Shown one piece after another: positions 7,989 through 16,636 of a DNA stretch of 40,025 nucleotides; position 1 is the stretch's first letter, and every line of letters begins with the position of its first letter. The notes under the pieces are model-generated. The model was given only the letters and a program-made list of their open reading frames with translations. It was not told the origin of the DNA and did not search any database. Position numbers and translations under genes: made by a program. This DNA comes from Bacteroidota bacterium. Its GTDB lineage: Bacteria; Bacteroidota; Ignavibacteria; Kryptoniales; JAKASW01. The DNA lies in assembly GCA_021789975.1 (NCBI GenBank), contig JAJYIT010000037.1, positions 1-40,025 of the forward strand, given 5' to 3'.

Positions 7989-9963
7989 TTTTCTCGCCGG
8001 TGCTGCCCTGATATTTGCGGGAGGCTTCGCCGCAATTTTTGTCGTCGAAAAGGCAAAGGCGTGGGCGTTTTTCGTATTCGCCGCGGCTGCACAGTTATTC
8101 ATCCTTCCTCCCGCCTTCGGGACACTCCTTAACGGCGGTCAGCTCGTTTTGCCCGTCCATTTCTCCGGACCGATCGGCACGGCATACCTGCGACTCGATC
8201 CGCTTGCTGCACTGTTCGCTTCGGTGACTTCGGTTGGTGCACTCCTCACTTCGATTTATTCAATCGGGTACATGAAGATGTACCGAGGTCAGCGGGCTGC
8301 GCTCTCTTCGTATTTCTTCTTCGTCGGAATGATGTCCGCGTCGATGCTTCTCGTGGAGGTTACACAGAACGTGATACTCTTCCTCATCGTGTGGGAAATA
8401 ATGTCCGTCTCTTCGTTCTTCCTCGTGGCATTCGAAAACGGGGATGATGAGGTCCGCAAGTCGAGCCTTTACTATTTCATCGCGATGCAGGCGGGCGTCG
8501 CATTCCTGATCGCTGCCTTAGCATGGGCTTCGGCTGCTTCCGGTTCGCTCGACTTCTCTTCATTTGCTGCCGTGCTGTGCAAACACGACTCCGTGTCGAT
8601 GCTTCTTTTTGTCCTGTTTTTTGTCGGCTTCGGGACAAAAGCCGGCATCGTCCCGATGCACACCTGGCTTCCAAGGGCGCATCCGGCTGCGCCGACCGGT
8701 GTCTCCGCGCTCATGTCGGGAGTCATGATAAAGACCGGCATTTACGGTATACTGAGAATCCTGCTCCTCTCGGGAATCCCGGATTACAGGCTGGCTTACG
8801 GGGTACTTGTTGTCTCGGTCATCACTGGAATTTTCGGCGTCATGAACGCAATAGCGCAGCACGACATCAAGAGGCTCCTCGCGTACCACAGCATCGAGAA
8901 CATTGGCATAATCGGAATGGGCATCGGGGTCGGTATGCTGGGGCTTGTCTACAACAATCCGCTGATCGCGATGCTCGGTTTCTTCGGCGCGGTGCTCCAT
9001 GTCGTGAATCATTTCACATTCAAAAGTGTGCTCTTCTACGGAAGCGGCGTCGTCTACTCGCAAACTCACACGAGAAACATGGACAACCTCGGTGGACTGA
9101 GTAAATACATCCCGCTGACTTCTCTGATGTTTCTCATCGCTTCTCTGGCGATCACCGGCCTTCCGCTCTTTAACGGATTCATCAGTGAGCTCGCTATTTA
9201 TCTCGGCCTGGCGAGAAGTTTTTCGGAAGGCTCAATCGCCATGGTTGTCGCCGCACTGTTCGGATTTTCAGGACTGGCCTTCATCGGAGCGATGGCGCTT
9301 CTGTGTTTCACAAAAGTATACGGCATCTGTTTTCTAGGGCTACCGCGCACGAAGTATCATGTCGAACCAAATGAAAGAGAACGGACCCTACTCGTACCGA
9401 TGGGGATCCTGACCGTTGTCATCGTGGGGATAGGTCTGCTTCCATGGCTTACAATCGACCTGCTGAAGAATGTGGTAATGGAATTCGTGCCTTCTCTCAA
9501 TCCCGATCAGTTGGTCCCTTTGACCGGTATCTTCAGGACGATCTCTGGCGCACTTGCCGCTCTGATCGGTCTGACCGGCCTCTTTTTCGGACTTAGAGCG
9601 TTTCTGTTGAGAAAGCGCAAAGTCTCCAGATACAAGACGTGGGACTGCGGCTACCAGGTCGGAAGCAGCCGACTTCAGTACACGAGCAGCTCCTTCGCGC
9701 AGCCGTTCCTTCATCTCGTCGCGGAACTTGTCCCACAGAAAATCCATGTCGAGAAACAGCCGGTCTTATTTCCCGAGGAAGCTTCGCTCGAAAGTCACAC
9801 GCAGGACCTTTCAGAGAGGTACATATTCAGACCCTCGATCGGCATCTTGAACAAATTCCTGAATCTCTTTTCTTGGATACAGAGCGGAAGGATGCAGCAG
9901 TACATCATGTACGGTCTGGTCTTTCTTGTTGTTCTTCTCATCTGGATTCTGGGGATCAAATGA
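7981..9963 (+). CDS. hyfB: HyfB-like proton-pumping antiporter subunit (NuoL/Mrp family)
   Basis: The product (660 residues) is a many-helix membrane protein with the proton-antiporter core, including FGTKAGIVPMHTWLPRAHP and S-A-L-M-S-G-V-M-I-K-T-G-I-Y-G. These are conserved in HyfB/HycC and NuoL/M, where lysines and a glutamate form the proton path. Length matches HyfB. The start at 7981 (inside the previous stop, preceded by GGGCAGGGA) gives a normal hydrophobic N-terminus (MIDFLAG); longer upstream frames begin with an unlikely basic stretch. It probably forms the distal proton channel of an Ehr/Hyf-type complex together with HyfF-like and HyfE-like subunits. ATGA overlap with the next gene indicates translational coupling. 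Confidence 0.9.
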   Translation: MIDFLAGAALIFAGGFAAIFVVEKAKAWAFFVFAAAAQLFILPPAFGTLLNGGQLVLPVHFSGPIGTAYLRLDPLAALFASVTSVGALLTSIYSIGYMKMYRGQRAALSSYFFFVGMMSASMLLVEVTQNVILFLIVWEIMSVSSFFLVAFENGDDEVRKSSLYYFIAMQAGVAFLIAALAWASAASGSLDFSSFAAVLCKHDSVSMLLFVLFFVGFGTKAGIVPMHTWLPRAHPAAPTGVSALMSGVMIKTGIYGILRILLLSGIPDYRLAYGVLVVSVITGIFGVMNAIAQHDIKRLLAYHSIENIGIIGMGIGVGMLGLVYNNPLIAMLGFFGAVLHVVNHFTFKSVLFYGSGVVYSQTHTRNMDNLGGLSKYIPLTSLMFLIASLAITGLPLFNGFISELAIYLGLARSFSEGSIAMVVAALFGFSGLAFIGAMALLCFTKVYGICFLGLPRTKYHVEPNERERTLLVPMGILTVVIVGIGLLPWLTIDLLKNVVMEFVPSLNPDQLVPLTGIFRTISGALAALIGLTGLFFGLRAFLLRKRKVSRYKTWDCGYQVGSSRLQYTSSSFAQPFLHLVAELVPQKIHVEKQPVLFPEEASLESHTQDLSERYIFRPSIGILNKFLNLFSWIQSGRMQQYIMYGLVFLVVLLIWILGIK

Positions 9964-10883
9964 TGCCGAAAGCGGTAGCAGAAATCGTAATCGTTATTTC
10001 GCCTTTGTTCTTCATCGGCTTGATATCGAAAGTGAAGTCCCTCTGGGCAGGAAGAAAAGGAGCGCCGGTGCTGCAGCCGTATTATGATTTCTTCAAGCTC
10101 ATGGGCAAGGGCGAAGTAATCAGCACGACGACTTCTCCTGTCTTTAGAATAGCACCGTCAATCGGCATCGCAGCCACTTTCTTTGCGTTGACGATCATCC
10201 CGATTCCGGTTTTCGGATCGGTCATACATTTTGAAGGAGATTTCGTCCTCTTTGCATACCTTCTCGGACTTTCCAAGTTTCTCATGGTGCTTGGCGCGCT
10301 CGACACCGGCAGCAGCTTCGAAGGAATGGGTGCGAGCAGGGAAGTCACTTACTCCACGATCGTAGAAACTGCGTTCTTCATAGTGATCGGTTCGCTCGCA
10401 CTACTGACACGCCATTTTTCCTTCGAGACTATATTTGCTTCCGTGAACCTTGCTTCGGGCTTCTCGCCGCTCGTGAAGATACTTCTCGTGGTATCTCTCT
10501 TCATAATGCTGCTCGCAGAAGGGAGCCGCGTGCCGGTAGACGATCCGAACACTCATCTCGAACTGACCATGATTCATGAGGTGATGGTGCTCGACTATTC
10601 CGGCCCGGACCTGGCTTTCATTCAGTACACGGCATCGTTGAAGATGACGATAATCTCGATCCTGATAGCCGATCTCCTTGTGCCTTCTTCGCTGGCGCTC
10701 ATTCCGGCGTGTGCGCTCTCCGCATCGATCGTGGCTCTCGTGTTCGTTTCGGTCGGGGTCGTCGAATCGCTCATCGCTCGGTCCAGAATTTCCCATATCC
10801 CGCAGTTTCTTTTCCTTATGACCACACTCTCGCTTACCTCGTTTGCGGTCGTGGCGTTCTTTCTCTTCGGGATAATCAGATGA
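9960..10883 (+). CDS. hyfC: HyfC/NuoH-like membrane anchor subunit
   Basis: The product (307 residues) is a NuoH/HycD-type membrane subunit with about eight helices. Family signatures are visible: P-V-L-Q-P-Y-Y-D near the N-terminus, S-F-E-G-M-G-A-S-R-E in the middle, and R-V-P-V-D-D-P-N-T-H-L-E-L-T-M-I-H-E, whose acidic residues line the proton entry under the hydrophilic arm. This subunit connects the membrane part with the HyfG/HyfI-like peripheral arm. Start ATGATG at 9960/9963 overlaps the previous stop; which of the two is used cannot be decided. Its stop overlaps the next ATG. Confidence 0.9.
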   Translation: MMPKAVAEIVIVISPLFFIGLISKVKSLWAGRKGAPVLQPYYDFFKLMGKGEVISTTTSPVFRIAPSIGIAATFFALTIIPIPVFGSVIHFEGDFVLFAYLLGLSKFLMVLGALDTGSSFEGMGASREVTYSTIVETAFFIVIGSLALLTRHFSFETIFASVNLASGFSPLVKILLVVSLFIMLLAEGSRVPVDDPNTHLELTMIHEVMVLDYSGPDLAFIQYTASLKMTIISILIADLLVPSSLALIPACALSASIVALVFVSVGVVESLIARSRISHIPQFLFLMTTLSLTSFAVVAFFLFGIIR

Positions 10884-11515
10884 CAAGCATACTGATAATA
10901 CTTCTCGGCACCACGATGCTGTATGTTTCGTCCGTAAGCAGGATCGAAGCTTACGTGAAGACGCTGGCGGCGCAGGGCTTTCTTCTCTTTCTCCTCGTGA
11001 TGGTCGGCGTAAAGGAGATGAGCGGGCTGAACATCGCGTTTCTTGTTTTCGAGACGCTCATCGTCAAGGCGATTGTGATCCCTTATTTTCTGCTGAAGGT
11101 GATTCGTAAGAACGAGACTCCGCGCGAGATCGAACCTTATATCTCACAGTTCTATGCGCTTCTTGTGGCGACCGCAATTTTTGTTTTCGGGTTCGTCGCT
11201 GCATTCTGGGCGGCCCGCACCGGTAGCGACATAAAGCCTCTCTACTTCGGCATTTCCATAGCGATGATGATGCTGAGCCTCTTCCTCATCGTCAACCGGA
11301 AGCGGATCATCACGCACATCCTCTGTTACATGATGCTCGAAAACGGGATATTCCTCCTGTCTCTCTCCGTGGCAAACGAGCTCCCCATGCTCGTGAACAT
11401 CGGAGTGCTTCTCGATCTGTTCGTCGCCATCTATCTCTTTGCAATCTTCTTCAACAAGATCAACGAAATATATGATGGAAGTCATGTCGATGTCCTGACG
11501 GAGCTGAAAGATTGA
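10880..11515 (+). CDS. hyfE: HyfE-like membrane subunit (NuoK-related)
   Basis: The product (211 residues) has about six hydrophobic helices and matches HyfE in size and character. The family sequence A-Y-V-K-T-L-A-A-Q-G near the N-terminus and H-I-L-C-Y-M-M-L-E-N-G in the second half are kept; the E-N-G motif resembles the NuoK glutamate used in proton transfer. It starts at ATG 10880 within the previous stop (ATGA) and lies one base before the next gene. Expected role: membrane linker between the HyfC-like and antiporter-like subunits. Confidence 0.87.
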   Translation: MTSILIILLGTTMLYVSSVSRIEAYVKTLAAQGFLLFLLVMVGVKEMSGLNIAFLVFETLIVKAIVIPYFLLKVIRKNETPREIEPYISQFYALLVATAIFVFGFVAAFWAARTGSDIKPLYFGISIAMMMLSLFLIVNRKRIITHILCYMMLENGIFLLSLSVANELPMLVNIGVLLDLFVAIYLFAIFFNKINEIYDGSHVDVLTELKD

Positions 11516-11516
11516 A

Positions 11517-12983
11517 ATGATTACCCTCGTCTTTATACTTCCGCTCGCATTCGGGCTGATAAGCTTTGTCTTGAAAAGAAAGTTTGTCAACCGGGCTGCG
11601 CTTCTCGGGTCTGCCGCTATCTTTGTCGCGGTCACGCTTCTGGTTTGGCTGAGAATCGAGTGGACGTGGCTTCCGAATTGGTTACTCGTGTTTTTCAGAT
11701 TTGACAGCATAGGTCTCTTCTTCTTCGCTGTAATGGCGATCGTTTTTGCGGGAGTGTCCTTCTACAGCCTTTCATATTTCCGTGAACATAATCTCACCGC
11801 GCGTCAGGAGTCGGTATATATTCTGGAAATGCTCGCCTTCGTGGTGGCGATGGCAGGCGTAATACTTGCAACAAACCTCGCTCTTCTCTGGGTATTCGTC
11901 GAAGCGACTACCCTGACGAGTGCGCTGCTCATATACTTCGAGAAGAAGAAATCTTCGCTCGAAGCAACCTGGAAATATATCTACATCTGTTCGGTCGGTA
12001 TCGCGCTCGCATTCGTCGGGATAACAACTCTTTCAATAGGGAGCGAGAGTATCGGATCTCTCTTCTTTAATGACCTGTACCTTCACGCATCGGAGATTAA
12101 CCCGGTGTGGCTGAAGCTTTCCTTTGCGTTCCTGTTCGTCGGGCTTGGGACAAAAGTGGGTGTGGCTCCCATACATGCCTGGCTCCCCGATGCACACTCC
12201 GAAGCTCCGTCGCCGGTGTCCGCGCTCCTCTCGGGAACGCTGCTCAACTCAGCTTTCCTCGGCATACTTCGCGTGGAGGAGATTCTTGTTCGCGCTGACC
12301 AGCAGACGTTCTCAAATATAATACTCCTCCTCACCGGGTTTCTTTCGCTTCTTGTCAGCGCGGTCTACATGCTTCGGGTGAAAAATTACAAGCGGATGCT
12401 GGCATACTCGTCTGTCGAGAACATGGGAATCATGTTCATCGGTGTCGGACTCGGCCAGCCCGGCCTCTTTGCGGCGATGCTCCAGACAATGGCGCATTCT
12501 TTTTCCAAGACCTCACTCTTCCTCACTTCGGGCAATATTCTTCATAGATACGGCACTAAGAAGATCGAAGATGTCCGCGGATTATTGAAAAGGGATCCTG
12601 TCACAGGCTGGATTTGGATCGTGTCGTTTCTCTCGATAATCGGCATCCCGCCCTTCCCGATTTTCATAAGCAAGTTTTTTATCATAAGGGCGTTCTGGAC
12701 AAACGGCGAGGGATGGCTTGCCCTCTTGTTTTTCCTTTTCATCGTCGTCGTGACTTTCGGAATGGGGAACGCAGTCTTCAGGATGGCCTTTGTCGACAGC
12801 GATACTGAAAGTACAGGTTCCGTGAAGCTGGCTTTGTCTGCGTATCTGCCTCAGATCGTTTTGTTGGCAGTGCTGGTGGTAGTCGGGATAAACATGCCGA
12901 ATCTTATCAATGAGATGTTGAGCAATGCCGCCGCATTCATTTCAAGCGGTCCGGCCGCGGCGGTCAAGGTGGCAGGAAAATGA
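11517..12983 (+). CDS. hyfF: HyfF-like proton-pumping antiporter subunit
   Basis: The product (488 residues) is a second NuoL/M/N-type antiporter subunit of HyfF length. The conserved segment G-L-G-T-K-V-G-V-A-P-I-H-A-W-L-P-D-A-H-S-E-A is present, as are the E-A-T-T-L-T-S-A acidic helix and K-R-M-L-A-Y-S-S-V-E-N-M-G. With the HyfB-like protein the complex has two antiporter subunits, so it could move several ions per turnover. Its stop overlaps the start of the hyfG homologue (ATGA at 12980). Confidence 0.9.
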   Translation: MITLVFILPLAFGLISFVLKRKFVNRAALLGSAAIFVAVTLLVWLRIEWTWLPNWLLVFFRFDSIGLFFFAVMAIVFAGVSFYSLSYFREHNLTARQESVYILEMLAFVVAMAGVILATNLALLWVFVEATTLTSALLIYFEKKKSSLEATWKYIYICSVGIALAFVGITTLSIGSESIGSLFFNDLYLHASEINPVWLKLSFAFLFVGLGTKVGVAPIHAWLPDAHSEAPSPVSALLSGTLLNSAFLGILRVEEILVRADQQTFSNIILLLTGFLSLLVSAVYMLRVKNYKRMLAYSSVENMGIMFIGVGLGQPGLFAAMLQTMAHSFSKTSLFLTSGNILHRYGTKKIEDVRGLLKRDPVTGWIWIVSFLSIIGIPPFPIFISKFFIIRAFWTNGEGWLALLFFLFIVVVTFGMGNAVFRMAFVDSDTESTGSVKLALSAYLPQIVLLAVLVVVGINMPNLINEMLSNAAAFISSGPAAAVKVAGK

Positions 12984-14485
12984 ACGGCGCTGAAGAAATG
13001 AGCTGGCTCGAAACAAGGAACCTGCAATCTGTCGCACTCGGCGAGATACCGGTGCATCCGATCGAAATGCTGAGACGGCACGTCATCGACAGTGTCGCGG
13101 CAGGAAAGAGGCTTGTCCAGTTCTTCGGTGACCGGACCGACAGTGGCGACACTATATACGCGGTACTTGCCGATGATAATGCATCGAGACTGTATATCGC
13201 TTCTTCGTTGCTTCGGGGGAGGAAGAGTTTTGCCTCGATGACTCCTGAAGTTCCTGCCGCTCACCTTTTCGAAAGGGAGCTGTACGAGGAGTTCGGTATC
13301 GAACCTGTCGGCCATCCGTGGCTGAAGCCGCTCCGGAAAGGTATACCGGGAATAGATGAGAACGAGGACCAATACGGGTTCTTCAGCATGAAGGGCGAGG
13401 AGGTGCATGAGGTCGGGGTTGGACCCATACATGCTGGTGTAATCGAGCCCGGACACTTCAGGTTCTCCTGTCACGGCGAGAAAGTGTACCAGCTCGAGAT
13501 CAAGCTTGGCTTCCAGCACCGTGGAGTGGAAGAGCTGTTTGTGAGAAACGCAAGTCGTCCCATTTATCTCGAGAAGCTGGCGGAGTCGGTAGCGGGCGAC
13601 ACCGTTATCGGACATGCGGGTGGATTCATCCGCGCATATGAATCGCTTGCCGGGACATCTGTCCCCAGGAGAGCAAAGGTAATTCGCACGGTAGCGCTCG
13701 AGCTTGAAAGAATAGCGGTTCATCTTGGAGACCTTTCCGCTCTTTCGGGCGATGTGGCATATCTAACGGGAAATTCCGTGTTCGGTGCGCTGCGGACAAA
13801 GGTCATAAACACGACGATGGCCATCTGCGGCAATCGTTTCGGAAGGGGATTGATGAAATTGGGAGGCGTCGATTTCGATTTCACGCCCGACCTGCACGAT
13901 CGAATCCTGGACACGATTAATAAACTGGAAGACGATGTTGCCCTCGCGTCAGAGGTGCTGTTTTCCTCGGCATCCGTTCTCGAAAGATTCGAGAAGACAG
14001 GCGTGGTCAGCAAGGAAACCGCGACGGCCATCGGGATGGTCGGTCCCGCTGCCCGCGCAAGCGGCGTTCCGGTCGACGTGCGCTCGGACCATCCGTTCGG
14101 TGGATTCGAGTTCCTTGCCGTACATAAGCTGACGCTTCCAGGCGGAGATGTCTTTGCCAGAGCATATCTAAGGTTCATAGAGATACAGCAGTCGTTAAAG
14201 ATTATCAGCGAACAGCTTGGCGGATTGACTGTGGGTCCAGTCAGGCAGACGGCGGGTTTACCCGCCGCCGACCGCATAGTCGTTTCGCTTACGGAAGGCT
14301 GGCGCGGCGAGATCGCTTACGTCCTAATCTCAGACAGCGAAGCAAATATCAGAAAAGTGAAAGTCAAAGATCCCTCGTTCAACAACTGGTTCGCACTTTC
14401 GCTCGCCGTGCGCGGGGAGGGAATCTCCGATTTCCCGCTGTGCAATAAGAGCTTCAACCTCTCATATTGCGGGTTCGATTTATGA
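12980..14485 (+). CDS. hyfG: HyfG-like large subunit lacking NiFe ligands (Ehr-type)
   Basis: The product (501 residues) joins a NuoC-like domain (about 1-155) and a NuoD/hydrogenase-large-subunit-like domain (about 165-501), as in HyfG and HycE. The alignment anchor V-P-R-R-A-K-V-I-R-T-V-A-L-E-L-E-R is clear. Where hydrogenases have C-G-I-C, this protein reads A205-G-D-T208; where they have D-P-C-x-x-C, the C-terminus reads N-L-S495-Y-C-G498. All four nickel-iron cysteines are thus gone (Cys497 is one position off). No C-terminal processing peptide follows. Loss of both motifs defines the energy-converting-hydrogenase-related (Ehr) complexes described in Geobacter. The protein probably acts as a quinone- or ferredoxin-linked scaffold and cannot make or oxidise hydrogen at a NiFe site. 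Confidence 0.88.
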   Translation: MNGAEEMSWLETRNLQSVALGEIPVHPIEMLRRHVIDSVAAGKRLVQFFGDRTDSGDTIYAVLADDNASRLYIASSLLRGRKSFASMTPEVPAAHLFERELYEEFGIEPVGHPWLKPLRKGIPGIDENEDQYGFFSMKGEEVHEVGVGPIHAGVIEPGHFRFSCHGEKVYQLEIKLGFQHRGVEELFVRNASRPIYLEKLAESVAGDTVIGHAGGFIRAYESLAGTSVPRRAKVIRTVALELERIAVHLGDLSALSGDVAYLTGNSVFGALRTKVINTTMAICGNRFGRGLMKLGGVDFDFTPDLHDRILDTINKLEDDVALASEVLFSSASVLERFEKTGVVSKETATAIGMVGPAARASGVPVDVRSDHPFGGFEFLAVHKLTLPGGDVFARAYLRFIEIQQSLKIISEQLGGLTVGPVRQTAGLPAADRIVVSLTEGWRGEIAYVLISDSEANIRKVKVKDPSFNNWFALSLAVRGEGISDFPLCNKSFNLSYCGFDL

Positions 14486-14503
14486 GTCAATCGCAGGAGT
14501 GAA

Positions 14504-15262
14504 ATGCTGGACTTGCTCAAGCTAAGAAGGAAACACGGAAGTCAGGCGATTCCCGACGTAGTGAACGCGGAGCTGATGGAAAGCCATCGGGGGTTTCCGG
14601 TTATCGACGAAACGAAGTATCCTGGCGATTGGCAAAGCATAGTAGATATCTGTCCGACCGGGGCGATCTCGAAGGAGCCTGTCTCAATTGACCTCGGTAA
14701 GTGCATCTTCTGCGGCGAGTGTGAGAAATTATCGGGCGGTGCCGTCAGGTTCACCAACATACACAAGACCGCAGCATCGGACAGAAGACATTTGATCGTC
14801 GCCTCTGGATCTGAATACGACAGCTATCGTGAAAATGCTGTCGAGGTTAAGAGAGAGATACATAAACTCTTTGGCCGATCGTTGAAGCTGAGGCAGGTAT
14901 CAGCCGGCGGATGCAACGGCTGTGAAATGGAGCTGAACGCCTGCAGTAACGTCAACTTCGATATGGGAAGGTTCGGGATAGATTTTGTGGCATCGCCTCG
15001 ACATGCGGACGGAGTTGTGCTGACAGGTCCCATCACAAAGAACATGGCCCCGGCTTTGATGGACGCTTACCAGAGCATCGGTGATCCGAAGGTTGTGATT
15101 GCAGTCGGAGCCTGCGCGATAAGCGGCGGGGTTTTTGCAGAATCGGCTCAGATGAACAGATCATTTCTCAATGATGTCAAAGTCGACCTCTATGTTCCCG
15201 GCTGTCCGCCGCATCCGCTTACTTTCATAAACGGTGTGCTTGAATTTCTGGGAATATCGTAG
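14504..15262 (+). CDS. Ferredoxin-NuoB (HyfI-like) fusion subunit
   Basis: The product (252 residues) has an N-terminal ferredoxin-like part and a C-terminal NuoB/HyfI part. The ferredoxin part keeps one four-cysteine set, Cys50 (in CPTGA) with Cys67, Cys70 and Cys73 (CIFCGEC); the other CxxCxxC set normally found in HyfH is missing, so one [4Fe-4S] cluster is expected instead of two. The NuoB part keeps its cluster ligands Cys137, Cys140, Cys204 and Cys234 (GGCNGCE, GACA, PGCPP). It would pass electrons between an external carrier and the cluster next to the HyfG-like subunit. AGGAG precedes the ATG. It closes the operon; no hyfA, hyfD, formate dehydrogenase or hydrogenase-maturation genes are present. 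Confidence 0.88.
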   Translation: MLDLLKLRRKHGSQAIPDVVNAELMESHRGFPVIDETKYPGDWQSIVDICPTGAISKEPVSIDLGKCIFCGECEKLSGGAVRFTNIHKTAASDRRHLIVASGSEYDSYRENAVEVKREIHKLFGRSLKLRQVSAGGCNGCEMELNACSNVNFDMGRFGIDFVASPRHADGVVLTGPITKNMAPALMDAYQSIGDPKVVIAVGACAISGGVFAESAQMNRSFLNDVKVDLYVPGCPPHPLTFINGVLEFLGIS

Positions 15263-15743
15263 GGAACCACCGGTTTTCACCCTCTGCAAAGATCTACGAA
15301 ACTCGTGAAATCATTTTTCCCACAGCTTGATTTCAACCCTGTTCGAGTCGTCGCCGCCGTCCGGAGCCGGCCGACGCAACAACTCGAATAGATTAACCAA
15401 GAGAAATCAACAGGCCAGGGCGGCAGATCACACTGATCGGCAGACAGTGTAGAGGCGGTGTTCATCTTAAACGTACCGGAAAGAGCGAAGGGTAAGGAAC
15501 CATACACAAGAAGTTCAATGCTACGGTTCATGCCATCATGTACTTTACCAGATCGAATCGTAACCCTCCATCCGGAGAGCGGATCTCCGACCTCAGATTT
15601 ATATACAGATCAAAAACACTTCAATGATGGCACTGAGCACGCTTTGCGAAAGTGTCGGTGCAATTCCGGATCATTCATATACAATAGCCACTCGCGTCAT
15701 GCCGATTTGAGAACCCTTAAGTCGATCTACAAGGTGAGAACTC
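15263..15743. other. Intergenic region after the Ehr operon
   Basis: No confident gene. A minus-strand tail ending at 15297-15299 reads like the end of a protein (PAPDGGDDSNRVEIKLWEK), but its open frame is only about 32 codons and has no start. It may be a fragment or chance. Confidence 0.35.
15306..15335 (+). terminator. Hairpin downstream of the Ehr operon
   Basis: TGAAATCA (15306-15313) and TGATTTCA (15328-15335) form a perfect 8-bp stem with a 14-base loop, 43 bases after the operon's last stop. The stem is AT-rich and has no T-run, so termination is only suggested. Confidence 0.35.
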
Positions 15744-16472
15744 ATGAACAAGAAAAACTCGGTGGTTCATGCGATAAGTGTTCTTCAACTTGAGGGCGAC
15801 CACAAAGTCTCGAAATCGATTGGCATTAAGCTTCGAGAAGTGAAGTCTCACATACCGGTAAAGGTAGCCGAAGAGTATAAACAATTTCTCAGTGCCAGCA
15901 AGTCGGGGAATTTCAATCTTATCATTTCCGATTTATCCACTCGCCAGGCGGACCTTAGAAGAGCACTGGAGCTGAGTAGAAAGAAAATGCCGGACTTTCC
16001 GATTGGTTTCGATCTCTAAGCCGGCGAAAAAGCAGGGCGGGGGGCAGATACCTTCAAGACATGCATCGGGTCACATTCTTAAGTCAACCCTCGAGCTTTT
16101 GCCGTCGACTGTCAATCGAGTCCTTTCAGGATCCGAAGAGAATTCGGTTGACTGAGGAGGCGCGCGCTTCCGCCCTTGAGGATCTTAGTGCGAACGGCGA
16201 ATGACGGAGAGAATGCCATCGCAACATTCCTTCATCACAGAGACATCAAGCTCGTCTTTTCTTATATTGGACTTCCCAAGATTGGCGGCATCGACTTGTC
16301 CGAGACTTTCAAGAGACTGAACCCGGAAGTGAAGATAATTCTAGCGAGTGGATTCATAGAAACTGAAGAGAAGCAAAGCATGTTGAAGCAAGGTGTGAGC
16401 AGGTTTGTCGAGAAGCCATACAAGATGAGCCAGGTCCTCTAAACTATCAGGGAAGTCCTCGATGAGAAATAA
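15744..16472 (+). pseudogene. Decayed hybrid histidine kinase: two receiver remnants
   Basis: From the ATG at 15744 (AAGGTGAG upstream) the frame encodes the first half of a receiver domain with its aspartate in LIISDLS, and stops at 16019. The continuation is found one frame over at about 16018-16155, where HILKSTLELLPSTVNRVLSG matches the last strand and helix of such receivers. After 16155 the sequence jumps to a second receiver (from about 16176: DGENAIATFLHHRD, KIILASGF, FVEKPY). In that copy the phospho-acceptor aspartate is tyrosine (FSYIGLP), and a TAA at 16440-16442 precedes the normal tail TIREVLDEK, which ends at 16472. The PAS and kinase parts expected between the receivers are absent. 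This is therefore a gene with a frameshift, an internal deletion and a nonsense change. Confidence 0.7.
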
Positions 16473-16636
16473 GAAGATTACGGCCGTTGACGCCGGACAT
16501 ATTTCTCGTAATGATGTGCTTTTCCGGGGCTTCGTTGCCACAAAGACGCTGATGTTTCTTGACACATTGCGAAATGTCAAAGGAGGAGCTAAAAATTCTG
16601 GATGTAATGAATTAGATTCCATAAAAAGAGGAACCC

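Noticed and set aside
8523-9104. Long frames in other registers inside the hyf-like genes
   Set aside because: They are shadows of GC-rich membrane-protein genes with clear family motifs in the main frame.
7302-15262. Calling the operon a functional hydrogenase-4
   Set aside because: The large subunit lacks all four NiFe cysteines and no maturation genes are nearby.
15341-15360. Sequence like a tRNA T-arm (GTTCGAGTC)
   Set aside because: No acceptor stem, anticodon arm or CCA context could be built around it.
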